52,408 nucleotides of DNA from Nitrospira sp. (GCA_015903945.1 JABMDL010000008.1:1-52408), one strand, 5' to 3'. Positions 18,209 through 26,536 are shown, counted from the stretch's first letter. Notes: generated by a model from the letters alone, not told the origin. Numbers and translations: made by a program.

Positions 18209-18268
18209 CTTGTCCTCCTCGTCTGGCAAGCCGCATCCGCGACCCTCCGCCGCTCGCAGTCTGTGCTG

Positions 18269-18826
18269 TCAAAACAGTGTGACCGCGTCTTTTTCCGCAG
18301 CCACCGGTTCCACATCGACCGGCACCGGTTCTTGATAATCCGGACTCAAGGTCGCGACATGAAGACGGCGTTCCTCTTCCATGGTGTAGTTCAGTTCGAT
18401 CTGCTGCAGCACGGCCAGTTGGGCCTTCGCCTCTTCATTCTGCGGCCCCTTCAATAAGACCCATAGTTGGGTCTTGAGCTGGTCCAAGGCCTCGCCAACA
18501 TGTTCCAACTTCTGACGGGTGATGTCCTGAAACTGCATCGCCATCACGACCTTCGACAAACTGGCCGCCCTTTCTTCCTTGCCTACCCCGGCCTCGGACG
18601 AAGCCAACACTCTCAGATGAATGAGCAACTCCATCGCTGCTCGCTCGGTCTCTCCCGTGACGGATGCCATCTGCGCGTTCAACACCGGGATCAGCCGCAC
18701 GGCGCAACTGGCAAAGGCTTCCCATGCGCGATGATGCTCTCGAAGCTTATCCACCTCTCCGTTCGAGCCATCGGCGTCGGATGCCTGTGCCGAATTTGAT
18801 TCGTCGCCCAGATTTCTGGTCACCAA
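18269..18826 (-). CDS. CheZ-like putative CheY phosphatase
   Basis: A 185-residue, mostly helical protein. Around residue 120 it carries AMQFQDITRQKLEHV, matching the CheZ catalytic helix with the Asp and Gln four residues apart. The protein lacks the usual C-terminal CheY-binding helix and ends in DAVTLF, like CheD. It lies immediately upstream of cheY and cheA. I infer a CheZ-type phosphatase or a relative. A canonical CheZ is encoded separately at 21039, so the locus may have two such enzymes. Confidence 0.6.
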   Translation of the reverse strand: MVTRNLGDESNSAQASDADGSNGEVDKLREHHRAWEAFASCAVRLIPVLNAQMASVTGETERAAMELLIHLRVLASSEAGVGKEERAASLSKVVMAMQFQDITRQKLEHVGEALDQLKTQLWVLLKGPQNEEAKAQLAVLQQIELNYTMEEERRLHVATLSPDYQEPVPVDVEPVAAEKDAVTLF

Positions 18827-18844
18827 GCTCCTTCCCTTCTACGT

Positions 18845-18862
18845 TTCCCGCACGGTCGGGAA
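18845..18862 (-). terminator. Small hairpin between STAS and CheZ-like genes
   Basis: TTCCCG, a 6-base loop and CGGGAA form a perfect short stem in the 109-base gap. No T-run follows, so attenuation or RNA processing is as likely as termination. Confidence 0.3.
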
Positions 18863-18935
18863 GTGCGGTCCCCCCGCAGAGGCGACATCGTGACCCTCAT
18901 ATGGTCCTGTTGGCCCACAGGTCGGCTTCGACTGA

Positions 18936-19199
18936 TCACTCGCTGAGCGGTTCGGAAATTCCGAGTTGGGCCAGCTTCGTCTGCAGCTCCTGAGGAATCC
19001 CCGTGACTAAGAGCCGTCCGGATTTCCTCGCGGCCCACATGAGCTGGATGGCTGCCGTATCGATTCGTTTCGCCTGGGCCAAATTCAGACACACCAAACC
19101 TTCGTTGGCGAATAACTTCAGCAAGGCTTCTCTAAACTCTTCCGCCTCGAAGATCGTCAGATCCCCTACCGGGGCTAACTGTCGGTCATTCACTTCCAT
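18936..19199 (-). CDS. STAS-domain protein
   Basis: A small STAS protein of about 87 residues from ATG 19199; an in-frame GTG at 19262 would add 21 residues with no better ribosome site. It shows LAPVGDLTIFEAEEFREALL and CLNLAQAKRIDTAAIQLMW. In the antagonist motif the usual Ser is Thr in IDTAAIQ, as in MlaB-like or chemotaxis-linked STAS proteins. It lies between motB and the CheZ-like gene. It may be a second partner-switch antagonist or a scaffold; the role is unknown. A weak sigma-28-like site lies at 19273-19300. Confidence 0.7.
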   Translation of the reverse strand: MEVNDRQLAPVGDLTIFEAEEFREALLKLFANEGLVCLNLAQAKRIDTAAIQLMWAARKSGRLLVTGIPQELQTKLAQLGISEPLSE

Positions 19200-19306
19200 C
19201 GTGTTCGCCGGCCAGCTGCTCCGGCCTTCTTTCGTGGTTTCAACATTCCGAATCTGGAGCACGTCGTCGTCAGTATCGGCTGATGCTGAACGACTCTGGA
19301 GCCGCC

Positions 19307-20146
19307 CTATGGCGAGAGAGCCGACTCCCCTTCGGGAACCACCGGTGTGACCGCCGTACCCACTTCTGCTGGCAGCTCATTCCCGGAACCAGCTACGCCT
19401 TGTCCCGCCTCCGGCAGCAGGCCTGGCGCTGGCGGGGCATGTTCCAAGATGATGATTTCGACGCGGCGGTTTTTCGCCCGCTGATCGGGGCTCAGATTGG
19501 CTGTCACCGGCCTGGTGTCGGCATGCCCCACGGCCGCCAGGTGTCCGGCTGGCACACCGTAAAGTTCAGACAGGACACGCACGACGATGACGGCCCGGGC
19601 AGACGATAGCTCCCAATTCGACGGAAATTGCGCGGTGCGGATCGGGACATTGTCCGTGTGGCCTTCGACGCGGACGTGCCGGCCCAATTCCAGCATGGCC
19701 GCGGCAATCCCCTTGAGAAAGGGCAATGCGTCTTGCCGGATCGCGGCCTCACCGCTATTGAAGAGGAGTTGGTCGGGAATGGTGATGATGATGTCGCCGT
19801 TTGTTGTTTCCTGGAAATGCGCGGCCTCGAATTGGGACACCATCTTGAACGACTCGACCAGCATGCGCAGATTGCGGACCGCCTCATTCTTTGGCCCAGA
19901 CAAACTGGCAGCCTGTATGGACGGGCGGCTCTGCCCGATATTGAAGGCCAACGACGACGGTTCCTGGTGGGTAACCGGATGCAACGCGGCTTTGATCGAT
20001 TCGCTCACCGTCCGAAACTTTCCTTCATTGACGGCCGAAATCGAATACATCACGACAAAAAACGCGAACAGCAGCGTGATGAAGTCCGCATAGGACACCA
20101 GCCACCGCTCATGGTTCTCGTGTTCTTCGTGTTTGTGTTTGGCCAT
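19307..20146 (-). CDS. motB: MotB flagellar stator protein
   Basis: A 279-residue MotB. A short cytoplasmic N-terminus is followed by one membrane helix, WLVSYADFITLLFAFFVVMYS, with the ion-binding Asp21. The OmpA-like peptidoglycan-binding domain (about 130-250) carries VEGHTDNVPI and NWELSSARA. The tail is Pro-rich. With MotA it forms the ion-driven stator. The bases before ATG 20146 hold no Shine-Dalgarno because a repeat element runs up to the start, so translation may be coupled or leader-dependent. Confidence 0.93.
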   Translation of the reverse strand: MAKHKHEEHENHERWLVSYADFITLLFAFFVVMYSISAVNEGKFRTVSESIKAALHPVTHQEPSSLAFNIGQSRPSIQAASLSGPKNEAVRNLRMLVESFKMVSQFEAAHFQETTNGDIIITIPDQLLFNSGEAAIRQDALPFLKGIAAAMLELGRHVRVEGHTDNVPIRTAQFPSNWELSSARAVIVVRVLSELYGVPAGHLAAVGHADTRPVTANLSPDQRAKNRRVEIIILEHAPPAPGLLPEAGQGVAGSGNELPAEVGTAVTPVVPEGESALSP

Positions 20147-20153
20147 CTAAGAC

Positions 20154-20241
20154 CGTATCTCGTCAAGCGTGAAGCGTGAAGCGCGGGCGTTATCTCCGCG
20201 TAGGGTTTTCACGAGATACGAACGACGCTTCACGAGCGACG
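20154..20241. repeat. 7-bp periodic repeat element h (CGTGAAG family)
   Basis: The left arm is CGTATCT, CGTCAAG, CGTGAAG, CGTGAAG (20154-20181). The right arm is TTTTCAC, GAGATAC, GAACGAC, GCTTCAC, GAGCGAC (20206-20240). It fills the whole motA-motB gap, abutting the motA stop on one side and lying 8 bases from the motB start on the other. Confidence 0.88.
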
Positions 20242-21012
20242 TCATTTTTTCGCCTCTTTCATCCGATCGGCGGGAGACAGGAACCCTTCGAGTTTTTCCT
20301 GTAACAATCGTGGGTTCTCTCCGTGTGCAAGCCCCACGAGCCCCATGATGGTCAGGTTCCGCGCACTCGCCTCCTCTTTCAGCTTCATTTTGATTTTATT
20401 GGCAAGGGGCAAGAAGAACAGGTTGGCTGCGCCGACACCGTAGATCGTGGCCACAAACGCCACCGCGATACCACTGCCAAGCTTCGAGGGGTCGGCGAGA
20501 TTTTCCATGACGTGAATCAATCCGAGCACGGCGCCCAGAATCCCGATCGTCGGGGCATAGCCGCCGGCGGCCTCCCAAACCTTGGCCGCCTTCATCCCTT
20601 CTTCTTCGTGATGCTCGACCTCTATTTCAAGGATTTCGTGGACCGCTTTGGGATCGGTGCCATCGACAATCAGTTGCACTCCCTTCCGCATGAACGGATC
20701 TTTGATCTCCTTGAGCTTGCCCTCGAGCGCCAACAACCCTTGCTTCCGTGACACGTTGGCGAGATCGAGGATCAGCTTGATCGTTCCCTTGTAGTCCTGG
20801 CGCGGACCGGCCAGCGCGAGTGACAGCGCCCCCACCGCTTTGAGAAGGACCGGCAACGGATTTTGCACACAACAGGCGCCGAGGGTCCCCCCCATGACGA
20901 TGATGAACGCCGTCAATTGAAGTATGGAACCAATATGCCCGCCCTCCAGTGCCTGGCCTCCGGCGATCGAACCCAGCGCAAGCACGATTCCCAAAATAGT
21001 GGCGATGTCCAT
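20242..21012 (-). CDS. motA: MotA flagellar stator protein
   Basis: A 256-residue MotA/PomA-type protein with four membrane segments: about 5-22, 30-52, 150-170 and 183-203. The cytoplasmic loop between TM2 and TM3 contains RKQGLLALEGKL, and TM3 carries GGYAPTIGILGAVLGLI, both family signatures. It forms the stator ring with MotB. It is followed, after a repeat element, by motB and preceded by cheZ. The length is typical of the shorter MotA family. Confidence 0.93.
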   Translation of the reverse strand: MDIATILGIVLALGSIAGGQALEGGHIGSILQLTAFIIVMGGTLGACCVQNPLPVLLKAVGALSLALAGPRQDYKGTIKLILDLANVSRKQGLLALEGKLKEIKDPFMRKGVQLIVDGTDPKAVHEILEIEVEHHEEEGMKAAKVWEAAGGYAPTIGILGAVLGLIHVMENLADPSKLGSGIAVAFVATIYGVGAANLFFLPLANKIKMKLKEEASARNLTIMGLVGLAHGENPRLLQEKLEGFLSPADRMKEAKK

Positions 21013-21038
21013 GAATCAGCTCAGTAGGTCGCAATGCC

Positions 21039-21626
21039 TTAGTTAAATCCGAACTGGGCCAGAATCTCGTCGGCCACGGTTTGCTTCATTGCCGTCGTTT
21101 TCGATGCTTCCAGCTGCGTGAGCAATTCACCTGTCTTCCCCGTCGCAGCGGCGCCGTTCACATCTTCCTGGATGCCGAATACGACGACGAGCTCCATCAG
21201 CTTGTTCTGCACGTCGTTAAGAATCCCCACTAATTTCTTCACGCGCTGCGCAACCAGATCCTGAAACGATAGCGCGGTGAAGATCTCCATCAGCAGCTTG
21301 TCGTCCTGGGCCAGCCCGCTCGCTGTCTTCTGAAGGCGTTGCGCCAACGTCGTGCAGTCGACTGCCTCCAGTATTGCACTGATCGCCTCCAGCTCTTTGA
21401 GCGTCCGACTGCGATTCTCTTGAATCATTTCGGTCAAGCGCATCACCTCAAGCGTGCCGTCTTCCGTCATCTTACTGAGATCGATCAAGTGAGCGGTGGC
21501 CGCCGGCAAGCCGGCGCAGCTGGAGGCGATCGGAGCGCTGGCTTGGCTCAGAGTTCGCGTCGCGTTTTCGACAAACCGCGCCAATTCGCCCAGCTCTGCG
21601 TACAACTTGTGCTTACCGTTGTGCAC
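21039..21626 (-). CDS. cheZ: CheZ CheY-P phosphatase
   Basis: A 195-residue CheZ. The long helical hairpin is clear (LPAATAHLIDLSKMTEDGTLEVMR), and the catalytic helix reads LSFQDLVAQRVKKLV with Asp and Gln four residues apart. The C-terminus ends in ADEILAQFGFN, matching the amphipathic CheY-binding helix of classical CheZ. It lies between cheY (21687) and motA, so this pair most likely sets motor switching. The start at ATG 21626 fits the usual length. Confidence 0.9.
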   Translation of the reverse strand: MHNGKHKLYAELGELARFVENATRTLSQASAPIASSCAGLPAATAHLIDLSKMTEDGTLEVMRLTEMIQENRSRTLKELEAISAILEAVDCTTLAQRLQKTASGLAQDDKLLMEIFTALSFQDLVAQRVKKLVGILNDVQNKLMELVVVFGIQEDVNGAAATGKTGELLTQLEASKTTAMKQTVADEILAQFGFN

Positions 21627-21686
21627 GATGCCCTCCCGCGCGCTAACCTACCCTGCGCAGACCTCATCGTTCGGCTCTTGGCCCCA

Positions 21687-22067
21687 TTACTTGAAGATTT
21701 TCTGCAGCTTTTCCTGCATAGTTTCCGCGGTGAACGGCTTTACGATGTAGTTGCTGACCCCGGCCTGGATCGCATCCACCAGATTGGCCTGCTGAGCTTC
21801 GGCCGTGACCATTAGGACAGGAATGGCTTTGAGCTGCGCGTCGGCCCGAATCGCCCGCAGCAAGTCGATGCCCGTCATTACCGGCATGTTCCAATCGGAC
21901 ACGACGAAGTCGAAGCGCTCCGCGCGGAGCTTCTGCAGAGCCTCTTGTCCGTTTTCCGCCTCCTCGACGTTGGCAAATCCCAGCTGCTTCAAAATATTCT
22001 TGACGATTCGGCGCATCGTCGTCATATCGTCGACCACGAGGATTTTCATGTTGGGATCAGCCGGCAT
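21687..22067 (-). CDS. cheY: CheY motor response regulator
   Basis: A 126-residue CheY, close to the classical enterobacterial form: Asp13-Asp14, Asp58 in [13 protein letters not shown], Thr in VTAEA and Lys110 in YIVKPF. An AGGAGG site five to six bases before ATG 22067 fixes the start. It should bind FliM and set rotation sense, with CheZ next door removing its phosphate. A sigma-28-like promoter lies at 22170-22197. Operon: cheY-cheZ-motA-motB and probably onward. Confidence 0.95.
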   Translation of the reverse strand: MPADPNMKILVVDDMTTMRRIVKNILKQLGFANVEEAENGQEALQKLRAERFDFVVSDWNMPVMTGIDLLRAIRADAQLKAIPVLMVTAEAQQANLVDAIQAGVSNYIVKPFTAETMQEKLQKIFK

Positions 22068-22169
22068 ATCGCCTCCTTACACTCTGGCTAACAGAAGAAG
22101 CCCTCTCCTGAGACGACCGCGTCCTCCGAGCCGTCGTGGATGCTCGTACGCGTGGCTCCGCGCGGTGTG

Positions 22170-22197
22170 TTATCGGCAGATTCTTGCAGGAACCTGA
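22170..22197 (-). promoter_or_regulatory. Sigma-28-like promoter for cheY-cheZ-motAB
   Basis: On the minus strand TCAGGTTC, 12 bases, then a perfect GCCGATAA. The predicted start is near 22163, giving a leader of about 95 bases to cheY. Confidence 0.6.
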
Positions 22198-22311
22198 GAG
22201 GCAGCCAGCATGAGTGAGGCCCGGCCCGCATTCTGATCATGCGCACTGTGAGCGATGCGGTCCGAGGCTGGCTGGATGAATGGGAAAAGAAAAGGGGGTC
22301 CTGAGGACACG

Positions 22312-22542
22312 TCAGTTTGATTGAGAGCGGCTACGCAGCCATTCGTGGATGTCCCGGCGAAGGAAGCGCCAATGCTTCCCGATTTTCGATGCCGGCAGTT
22401 CGCCCACCCGCGCGAGCTTGTAGACCGTGGATTTGGGCACCCGGAGAAAGCGCGCCACATCCATGACGGTCAAAATCTCGTCCTCAGAGACAGGGCCTCC
22501 GCTGGAATGCAGAGCCGCTGGTGCTGGTACGACATTACTCAT
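22312..22542 (-). CDS. Small excisionase-type (HTH_17) DNA-binding protein
   Basis: About 76 residues from ATG 22542. The central part reads ILTVMDVARFLRVPKSTVYKLARVGELPASKIGKHWRF, a winged-helix HTH_17/MerR-like domain as in excisionases and small regulators (shown here as two adjoining motifs: positions 27-46 and 47-64). No integrase or other phage gene is nearby, and a strong sigma-28-like site overlaps its start. I therefore favour a chromosomal regulator of motility or signalling over a phage remnant. The promoter would put the RNA start within a few bases of the ATG, so either the message is nearly leaderless or translation starts further in. Confidence 0.65.
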   Translation of the reverse strand: MSNVVPAPAALHSSGGPVSEDEILTVMDVARFLRVPKSTVYKLARVGELPASKIGKHWRFLRRDIHEWLRSRSQSN

Positions 22543-22552
22543 AGTCACGCCG

Positions 22553-22579
22553 TTATCGGCATCGCCGTGACGAACTTAA
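22553..22579 (-). promoter_or_regulatory. Sigma-28-like promoter for the HTH gene
   Basis: On the minus strand TTAAGTTC, 11 bases, then a perfect GCCGATAA. This is one of the closest matches in the window. It ends about 11 bases before the likely ATG. Confidence 0.6.
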
Positions 22580-22656
22580 GTGCCGTCGGACATTCCCGGC
22601 CATGATTCAGGAGCCGTGGCGCCGGCATTTCCGACAACCGATGTCACCATGTCCGG

Positions 22657-23226
22657 TCAGGATGACACGGTCTGGTGGCGGCAGGTGCGAAGCCGTTCCG
22701 CCTGGGTCTGAATGATGTGGCGAATGATACGATCCTGCTCGTCCCCGCCGAGATCGACAAATTCCGTGGCAAGCACCACGCCTTGCCCGTGAGGATCAGG
22801 AGAAGCCCGGATGATGTGGACGACCGTGTGAATCGGGACAAACGGAGGCAGAATGATCTTTAGTTCCAAGCGATCGCCGGCGTTGAACGGATGCGGCGAG
22901 ACAAAACTGATGCCGCCTCCACTGATGTTGACGTTTGTCATCCGCGCGATTTCCATGCAGCCCGGATGCGCTTTTGCTAGGGTCTTCAGGATGACTTCGA
23001 GGAGCCAGTCCACCTTCATCACCCACGGCAAGAGCGCGGACTCGTTGAGAGTATCGCCGGAACGAGCCAGCAAATCCGCCGTCGGTTTGCCAACCGCAGC
23101 AGCGATCACGTCCGGGGTCACACTCGGTTGTCCGCGAAATGATGCCTCGGCGGATTCCCCGCTCAGCCGATACTCGAGCAACAGAGTATCGTCGATGCGA
23201 ATCCATTCCCGACGGTCGTCCGCCAT
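22657..23226 (-). CDS. PilZ-domain protein
   Basis: A protein of about 189 residues from ATG 23226; the open frame extends further but runs into the diguanylate cyclase gene. The C-terminal half carries a PilZ-like domain: NVNISGGGISFVSPHPFNAG (the D/NxSxxG motif) and ATEFVDLGGDEQDRII. The usual upstream RxxxR is not clear in this frame: an arginine-rich stretch (DDRREWIR) lies at the N-terminus instead. A middle helical part (about 50-110) is unassigned. Placed after a GGDEF gene, it is a likely c-di-GMP effector, possibly a flagellar brake. Confidence 0.65.
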   Translation of the reverse strand: MADDRREWIRIDDTLLLEYRLSGESAEASFRGQPSVTPDVIAAAVGKPTADLLARSGDTLNESALLPWVMKVDWLLEVILKTLAKAHPGCMEIARMTNVNISGGGISFVSPHPFNAGDRLELKIILPPFVPIHTVVHIIRASPDPHGQGVVLATEFVDLGGDEQDRIIRHIIQTQAERLRTCRHQTVSS

Positions 23227-23273
23227 GATTCGACTCTCCGATCGTGATGTGCTGACCACCGCTGCAGCCTGAC

Positions 23274-24362
23274 TCAGGCCGCCCTCAAGACAGCCGCCTG
23301 GGCCGGGGCCGGGTTGCAGGCATGATGCGTGACCACACGATTGCGCCCTTGTGCCTTGGCCTCGCACAACGCGGCGTCGGCCGCTGCGATCCACCGGCTC
23401 ACGTCGGTGATCGATGCATCACGGAGCGACGCGACGCCGAGACTCACCGTGATACGGACCTGCCCGTCTTCGACCATGAACGCACGGCGTTCGATGTCGG
23501 CACGGATCCGCTCAGCCAACACCTGCGCCATTTCAACATCGGTATGGGGCAGCACGACCGCAAATTGTTCTCCCCCGGATCGCCCGACACAATCGACCGC
23601 CCGAACATCATCCTGCACCAACGCCGCCACAGCCTTCAGCACGGCATCGCCCGCGGCATGGCCCAGCCGGTCGTTGACGGTGGCGAAATAGTCGAGGTCC
23701 ATCAGCAGCAAAGAGGCTGGCGTGCCGTACCGCAGTCCGGTCTTGAGCTCACGCTGGAGCGGCTCCTCGAGCGCGCCCCGTGCCATGACCCCGGTCAGAG
23801 AATCCCGCTGTGCCACATCTTTAAGCGTCTGTTGCGCCTGGAGACGGCCAAAGGCCAACCCGAGCAACGCCGCGCAGGTGGACAGCACCTGTTTGTCTTG
23901 CTCCGTAAACGGCAGGCTGTGTACGCGTTCGAGGTGCAGGATGCCGACCTTCGATCCGCCGGCCGCCAGATCAATCTCCACGACACAGCCGGTCTGGTCT
24001 TCCGGCAGCCGAAGAGGATCGTCGTACTTCGGCACAAGCGACAAATGCGCACGGCGCACGGCGCGGAGGGACGGTTGCAAAGGCGGCCTCCGCTCTCCCG
24101 ATGGGTCGAAACGATCCGACAATCGGGTTCTCACGAGGTCTCCCCGCTCATGCTGATCCGGCTTAGACCAGATCCACACCCGCTTGGACTTGAACAGAAC
24201 CAGTCCTGCCGCATCGGCACCTATCAGCAATGGGAGTTCGGCCCATGCCGCCGCGACGATTTCCTCTGGCCCCCCCGAACTAGCCGCCGCCTGTGCGAGC
24301 CGATGAATCATCGACAAGCGCGCGTGGCCGTCTCCTGGAGTATCGCGTCCAGCTGCCGTCAT
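23274..24362 (-). CDS. GAF-GGDEF diguanylate cyclase with GGEQF motif
   Basis: A 362-residue protein. A GAF-like sensor domain (about 15-180) precedes a GGDEF domain (about 190-350). The signature is SGGEQF, so the fourth position is Gln instead of Glu, which could weaken metal binding. An I-site RxxD (RAVD) sits six residues before the signature, the standard spacing for product inhibition. It lies between fliT-like and PilZ genes. It could make c-di-GMP for motility control, or act as a sensor if the motif is inactive. Start ATG 24362 comes just after the fliT-like stop. Confidence 0.85.
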   Translation of the reverse strand: MTAAGRDTPGDGHARLSMIHRLAQAAASSGGPEEIVAAAWAELPLLIGADAAGLVLFKSKRVWIWSKPDQHERGDLVRTRLSDRFDPSGERRPPLQPSLRAVRRAHLSLVPKYDDPLRLPEDQTGCVVEIDLAAGGSKVGILHLERVHSLPFTEQDKQVLSTCAALLGLAFGRLQAQQTLKDVAQRDSLTGVMARGALEEPLQRELKTGLRYGTPASLLLMDLDYFATVNDRLGHAAGDAVLKAVAALVQDDVRAVDCVGRSGGEQFAVVLPHTDVEMAQVLAERIRADIERRAFMVEDGQVRITVSLGVASLRDASITDVSRWIAAADAALCEAKAQGRNRVVTHHACNPAPAQAAVLRAA

Positions 24363-24368
24363 ACGGGG

Positions 24369-24692
24369 TTACGCCTTCATCCGAAGTATCCCTGAACGAC
24401 CCTCCAACTCTCCGATACCTGACCGCAGTGTCTTGAGTCTCAACCGAGTTGCGAACGACTGGCGCAACTGTTCCGCGACTGCCGCCCTGGCTATAAAGAC
24501 CTGCGCCTGTATCCGCCGATCGACGGCCAGCATCCGCTCGATCTGATTCTGCGAGAGCACGGCCCGACTCATCGCCGCCTCCCGTTCTTGATAGCACTCC
24601 TCGACTCGGTCCCATTCCCCCCGCTCCGCTGCCCCCGCGGCCGCGAGCGTCCACCCTTCGACCTCGTTGCTCTCCATATCCGATGCCGCCAT
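24369..24692 (-). CDS. FliT-like flagellar chaperone (putative)
   Basis: A small helical protein of about 107 residues from ATG 24692, placed right after fliS as fliT usually is. It contains the pattern RGEWDRVEECYQEREAA and a second helix RMLAVDRRIQAQV, similar in style to FliT, but the sequence is too diverged for a sure name. The longer open frame (to 24776) overlaps fliS and was trimmed. FliT would bind the FliD cap protein and modulate flagellar gene expression. Confidence 0.5.
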   Translation of the reverse strand: MAASDMESNEVEGWTLAAAGAAERGEWDRVEECYQEREAAMSRAVLSQNQIERMLAVDRRIQAQVFIARAAVAEQLRQSFATRLRLKTLRSGIGELEGRSGILRMKA

Positions 24693-24700
24693 CCGAGAGA

Positions 24701-25096
24701 TCACCGTGCGGCTCCCACCGCATGTTGTTGCTGTGCCGCCACCTCCCGCCAGCCTTCTCGGAGCGTGATGAGACACCGGCGCGGGCCTTCCAAATACCGG
24801 GCATCGTTCCGGACATTAGCTGTCACCAACTCGGCCAACATATAGTCGTACAACCTTCGGAGCGACGTCGCGATCTCTCCGCCGCGCTCGAAGTCAAGGA
24901 CACTGTTCAATTCCCCAACGATAGAGATGGCCCTTCCAATCGTCTGTCCCTTATCCTTCAGGTTATTTGATTCGATCCCAGCCCGCGCCGACTCGATTGA
25001 TTGGATCGCGGCATCGTAGAGCATCACAATGATCTGCACGCTCGACGACGTCATGATTTGCGTCTGCTGATACTGCCTGGCGTATTGGGTCAGCAT
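24701..25096 (-). CDS. fliS: FliS flagellin export chaperone
   Basis: A 131-residue FliS. The N-terminal motif YARQYQQTQIMTSSSVQIIVMLYDAAI is the family hallmark (positions 5-31), followed by a four-helix bundle with DFERGGEIATSLRRLYDYM. It binds the flagellin C-terminus in the cytoplasm and prevents premature assembly. It lies directly after fliD on the same strand, the usual fliD-fliS order, and before the fliT-like gene. Confidence 0.93.
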   Translation of the reverse strand: MLTQYARQYQQTQIMTSSSVQIIVMLYDAAIQSIESARAGIESNNLKDKGQTIGRAISIVGELNSVLDFERGGEIATSLRRLYDYMLAELVTANVRNDARYLEGPRRCLITLREGWREVAAQQQHAVGAAR

Positions 25097-25117
25097 GGGT
25101 CCCTTTCCTCGTTCGCC

Positions 25118-26515
25118 CTATCGCCGATTCGTGCTGTTGCTTTGTAAGAAGCTGCTCTGGCTTTGCAGCCTCCCCAACAAACCGTCGAGCGCGGCATATT
25201 GGCGGCGTAACCGTTCTTCATACTGGGCGAGGATGTCTTCCTTACGCGCGATCTCGGCAGTCAGATCCGTGATTTGCCCCGTCAATCCGTTTTTCCTGAG
25301 CGTCAACGGTCCGTTTACCGCATCGTCGATCGCATCGACGGCATTATTGATCAGTTGCGCGATGCCGGTGCTCGACGTTTGATTGATAAAAAGATTCTTA
25401 ACCGCAGAGTAGCCGGATGCGAGGGCCCCGTCCAGTTTGGCATCGTCGACGGTGACCGTCCCGTCGCGTTCGGTTTTGAACCCGATTTCTCCCACCGTCT
25501 TCAACGATGACAGCCCCGCCACACTGGACGACAGCGCCGTACGGAGTTGCGTCAATACCCCACGGACCGTCGGCTCGTTGAAAAAGATCCCGCCTTTTTT
25601 GGTGGCAATATCGTAGGTGTTCCGCTCGTTGATGAACTTCACCACGTCGTTGTAGGCCGTTGCCAAGGCCGCGATGTTCGTCTTCACCGCGGCGACGTCG
25701 CGACTGACCCCGACCTGCACCGTCGAGCTGCCGGTGGCCTTGAGCATCGTGAGTGTCACGCCTGGAATGGCGTCGGACAGGACGTTGCTGCTGCGGGTCA
25801 GCGTGACGGGGTTCTGAGCGGAATCTCCGACGACGACTGTGGCGTCTTGAGCAGCCTGAAGCGTATCGACACCGCCTGTGCCGCTACTGTTGTCAAGGTC
25901 GAGGTCCGTGTCGTCGCTGATGATCGCCACGCCGTTGGACCCTCCCGTGGAGGCGGCCGTCAGCACCAACCGATAGGCGGGGGTCGTGTCGGACCCGGTA
26001 TTGATGATGGACGCGGTCACGCCGGCCCCCAAATCGTTGATAGCGGCTTTCAAGTCGTCGAGGGTGGCCGTGGCGCCGAGTGTTACCGTTTGGCTCGCGC
26101 CGCTTCCGACACGAAAGGTGAACGTCCCCGATGGACCGCCGACGATATCGGTCGTCGTCGCGGCGACCGCCGTGGCGGCCTTGTTCGTTATCTGATGGGA
26201 TTGAGCCAGTTGTGTGATTCTGATCGAATACGTCCCCGCCGTGGCGGTGGATGAACCCGTCGCGCTCAGTGCCGTGGTATCCGACACGTTTGTGCTGGTC
26301 CGGTCGAAGGATGTGGACAGGCGCAGCTTGTCGGCGGCACTCTGCAGCATGACCAGCTTGGTGCTGAGGGTGGCATAGTCGGTCGATTTGGAATTCAGCG
26401 AGGCTTTCTTGTCGGCCAGCCGATCCACGGGAAGGCGGGCGACCTTGACAAGCTGGTCGACCACTTGGCCGAAGTCGAGTCCGTTGCCCAGGCCCCCGAA
26501 ACTGATCGTCGCCAT
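25118..26515 (-). CDS. fliD: FliD flagellar filament cap protein
   Basis: A 465-residue FliD (hook-associated protein 2). The N-terminal domain starts ISFGGLGNGLDFGQVVDQLV and the C-terminal domain ends in a coiled coil (LTAEIARKEDILAQYEERL). The middle is rich in Thr, Ser and Gly, as in cap proteins. It forms the cap under which flagellin subunits fold. A 21-base gap separates it from flaG, so flaG-fliD-fliS-fliT-like is one operon. Confidence 0.93.
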   Translation of the reverse strand: MATISFGGLGNGLDFGQVVDQLVKVARLPVDRLADKKASLNSKSTDYATLSTKLVMLQSAADKLRLSTSFDRTSTNVSDTTALSATGSSTATAGTYSIRITQLAQSHQITNKAATAVAATTTDIVGGPSGTFTFRVGSGASQTVTLGATATLDDLKAAINDLGAGVTASIINTGSDTTPAYRLVLTAASTGGSNGVAIISDDTDLDLDNSSGTGGVDTLQAAQDATVVVGDSAQNPVTLTRSSNVLSDAIPGVTLTMLKATGSSTVQVGVSRDVAAVKTNIAALATAYNDVVKFINERNTYDIATKKGGIFFNEPTVRGVLTQLRTALSSSVAGLSSLKTVGEIGFKTERDGTVTVDDAKLDGALASGYSAVKNLFINQTSSTGIAQLINNAVDAIDDAVNGPLTLRKNGLTGQITDLTAEIARKEDILAQYEERLRRQYAALDGLLGRLQSQSSFLQSNSTNRR

Positions 26516-26536
26516 ATGCCGTCTTCCTGATCGAAC

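Noticed and set aside
19273..19300. A ninth sigma-28-like site before the STAS gene
   Set aside because: The -10 is good (GCCGATAC) but the -35 (TCCAGAGT) matches only half the positions; kept as a note only.
22312..22542. Prophage excisionase remnant
   Set aside because: No integrase, att site or phage gene is nearby, and a flagellar-type promoter drives it.
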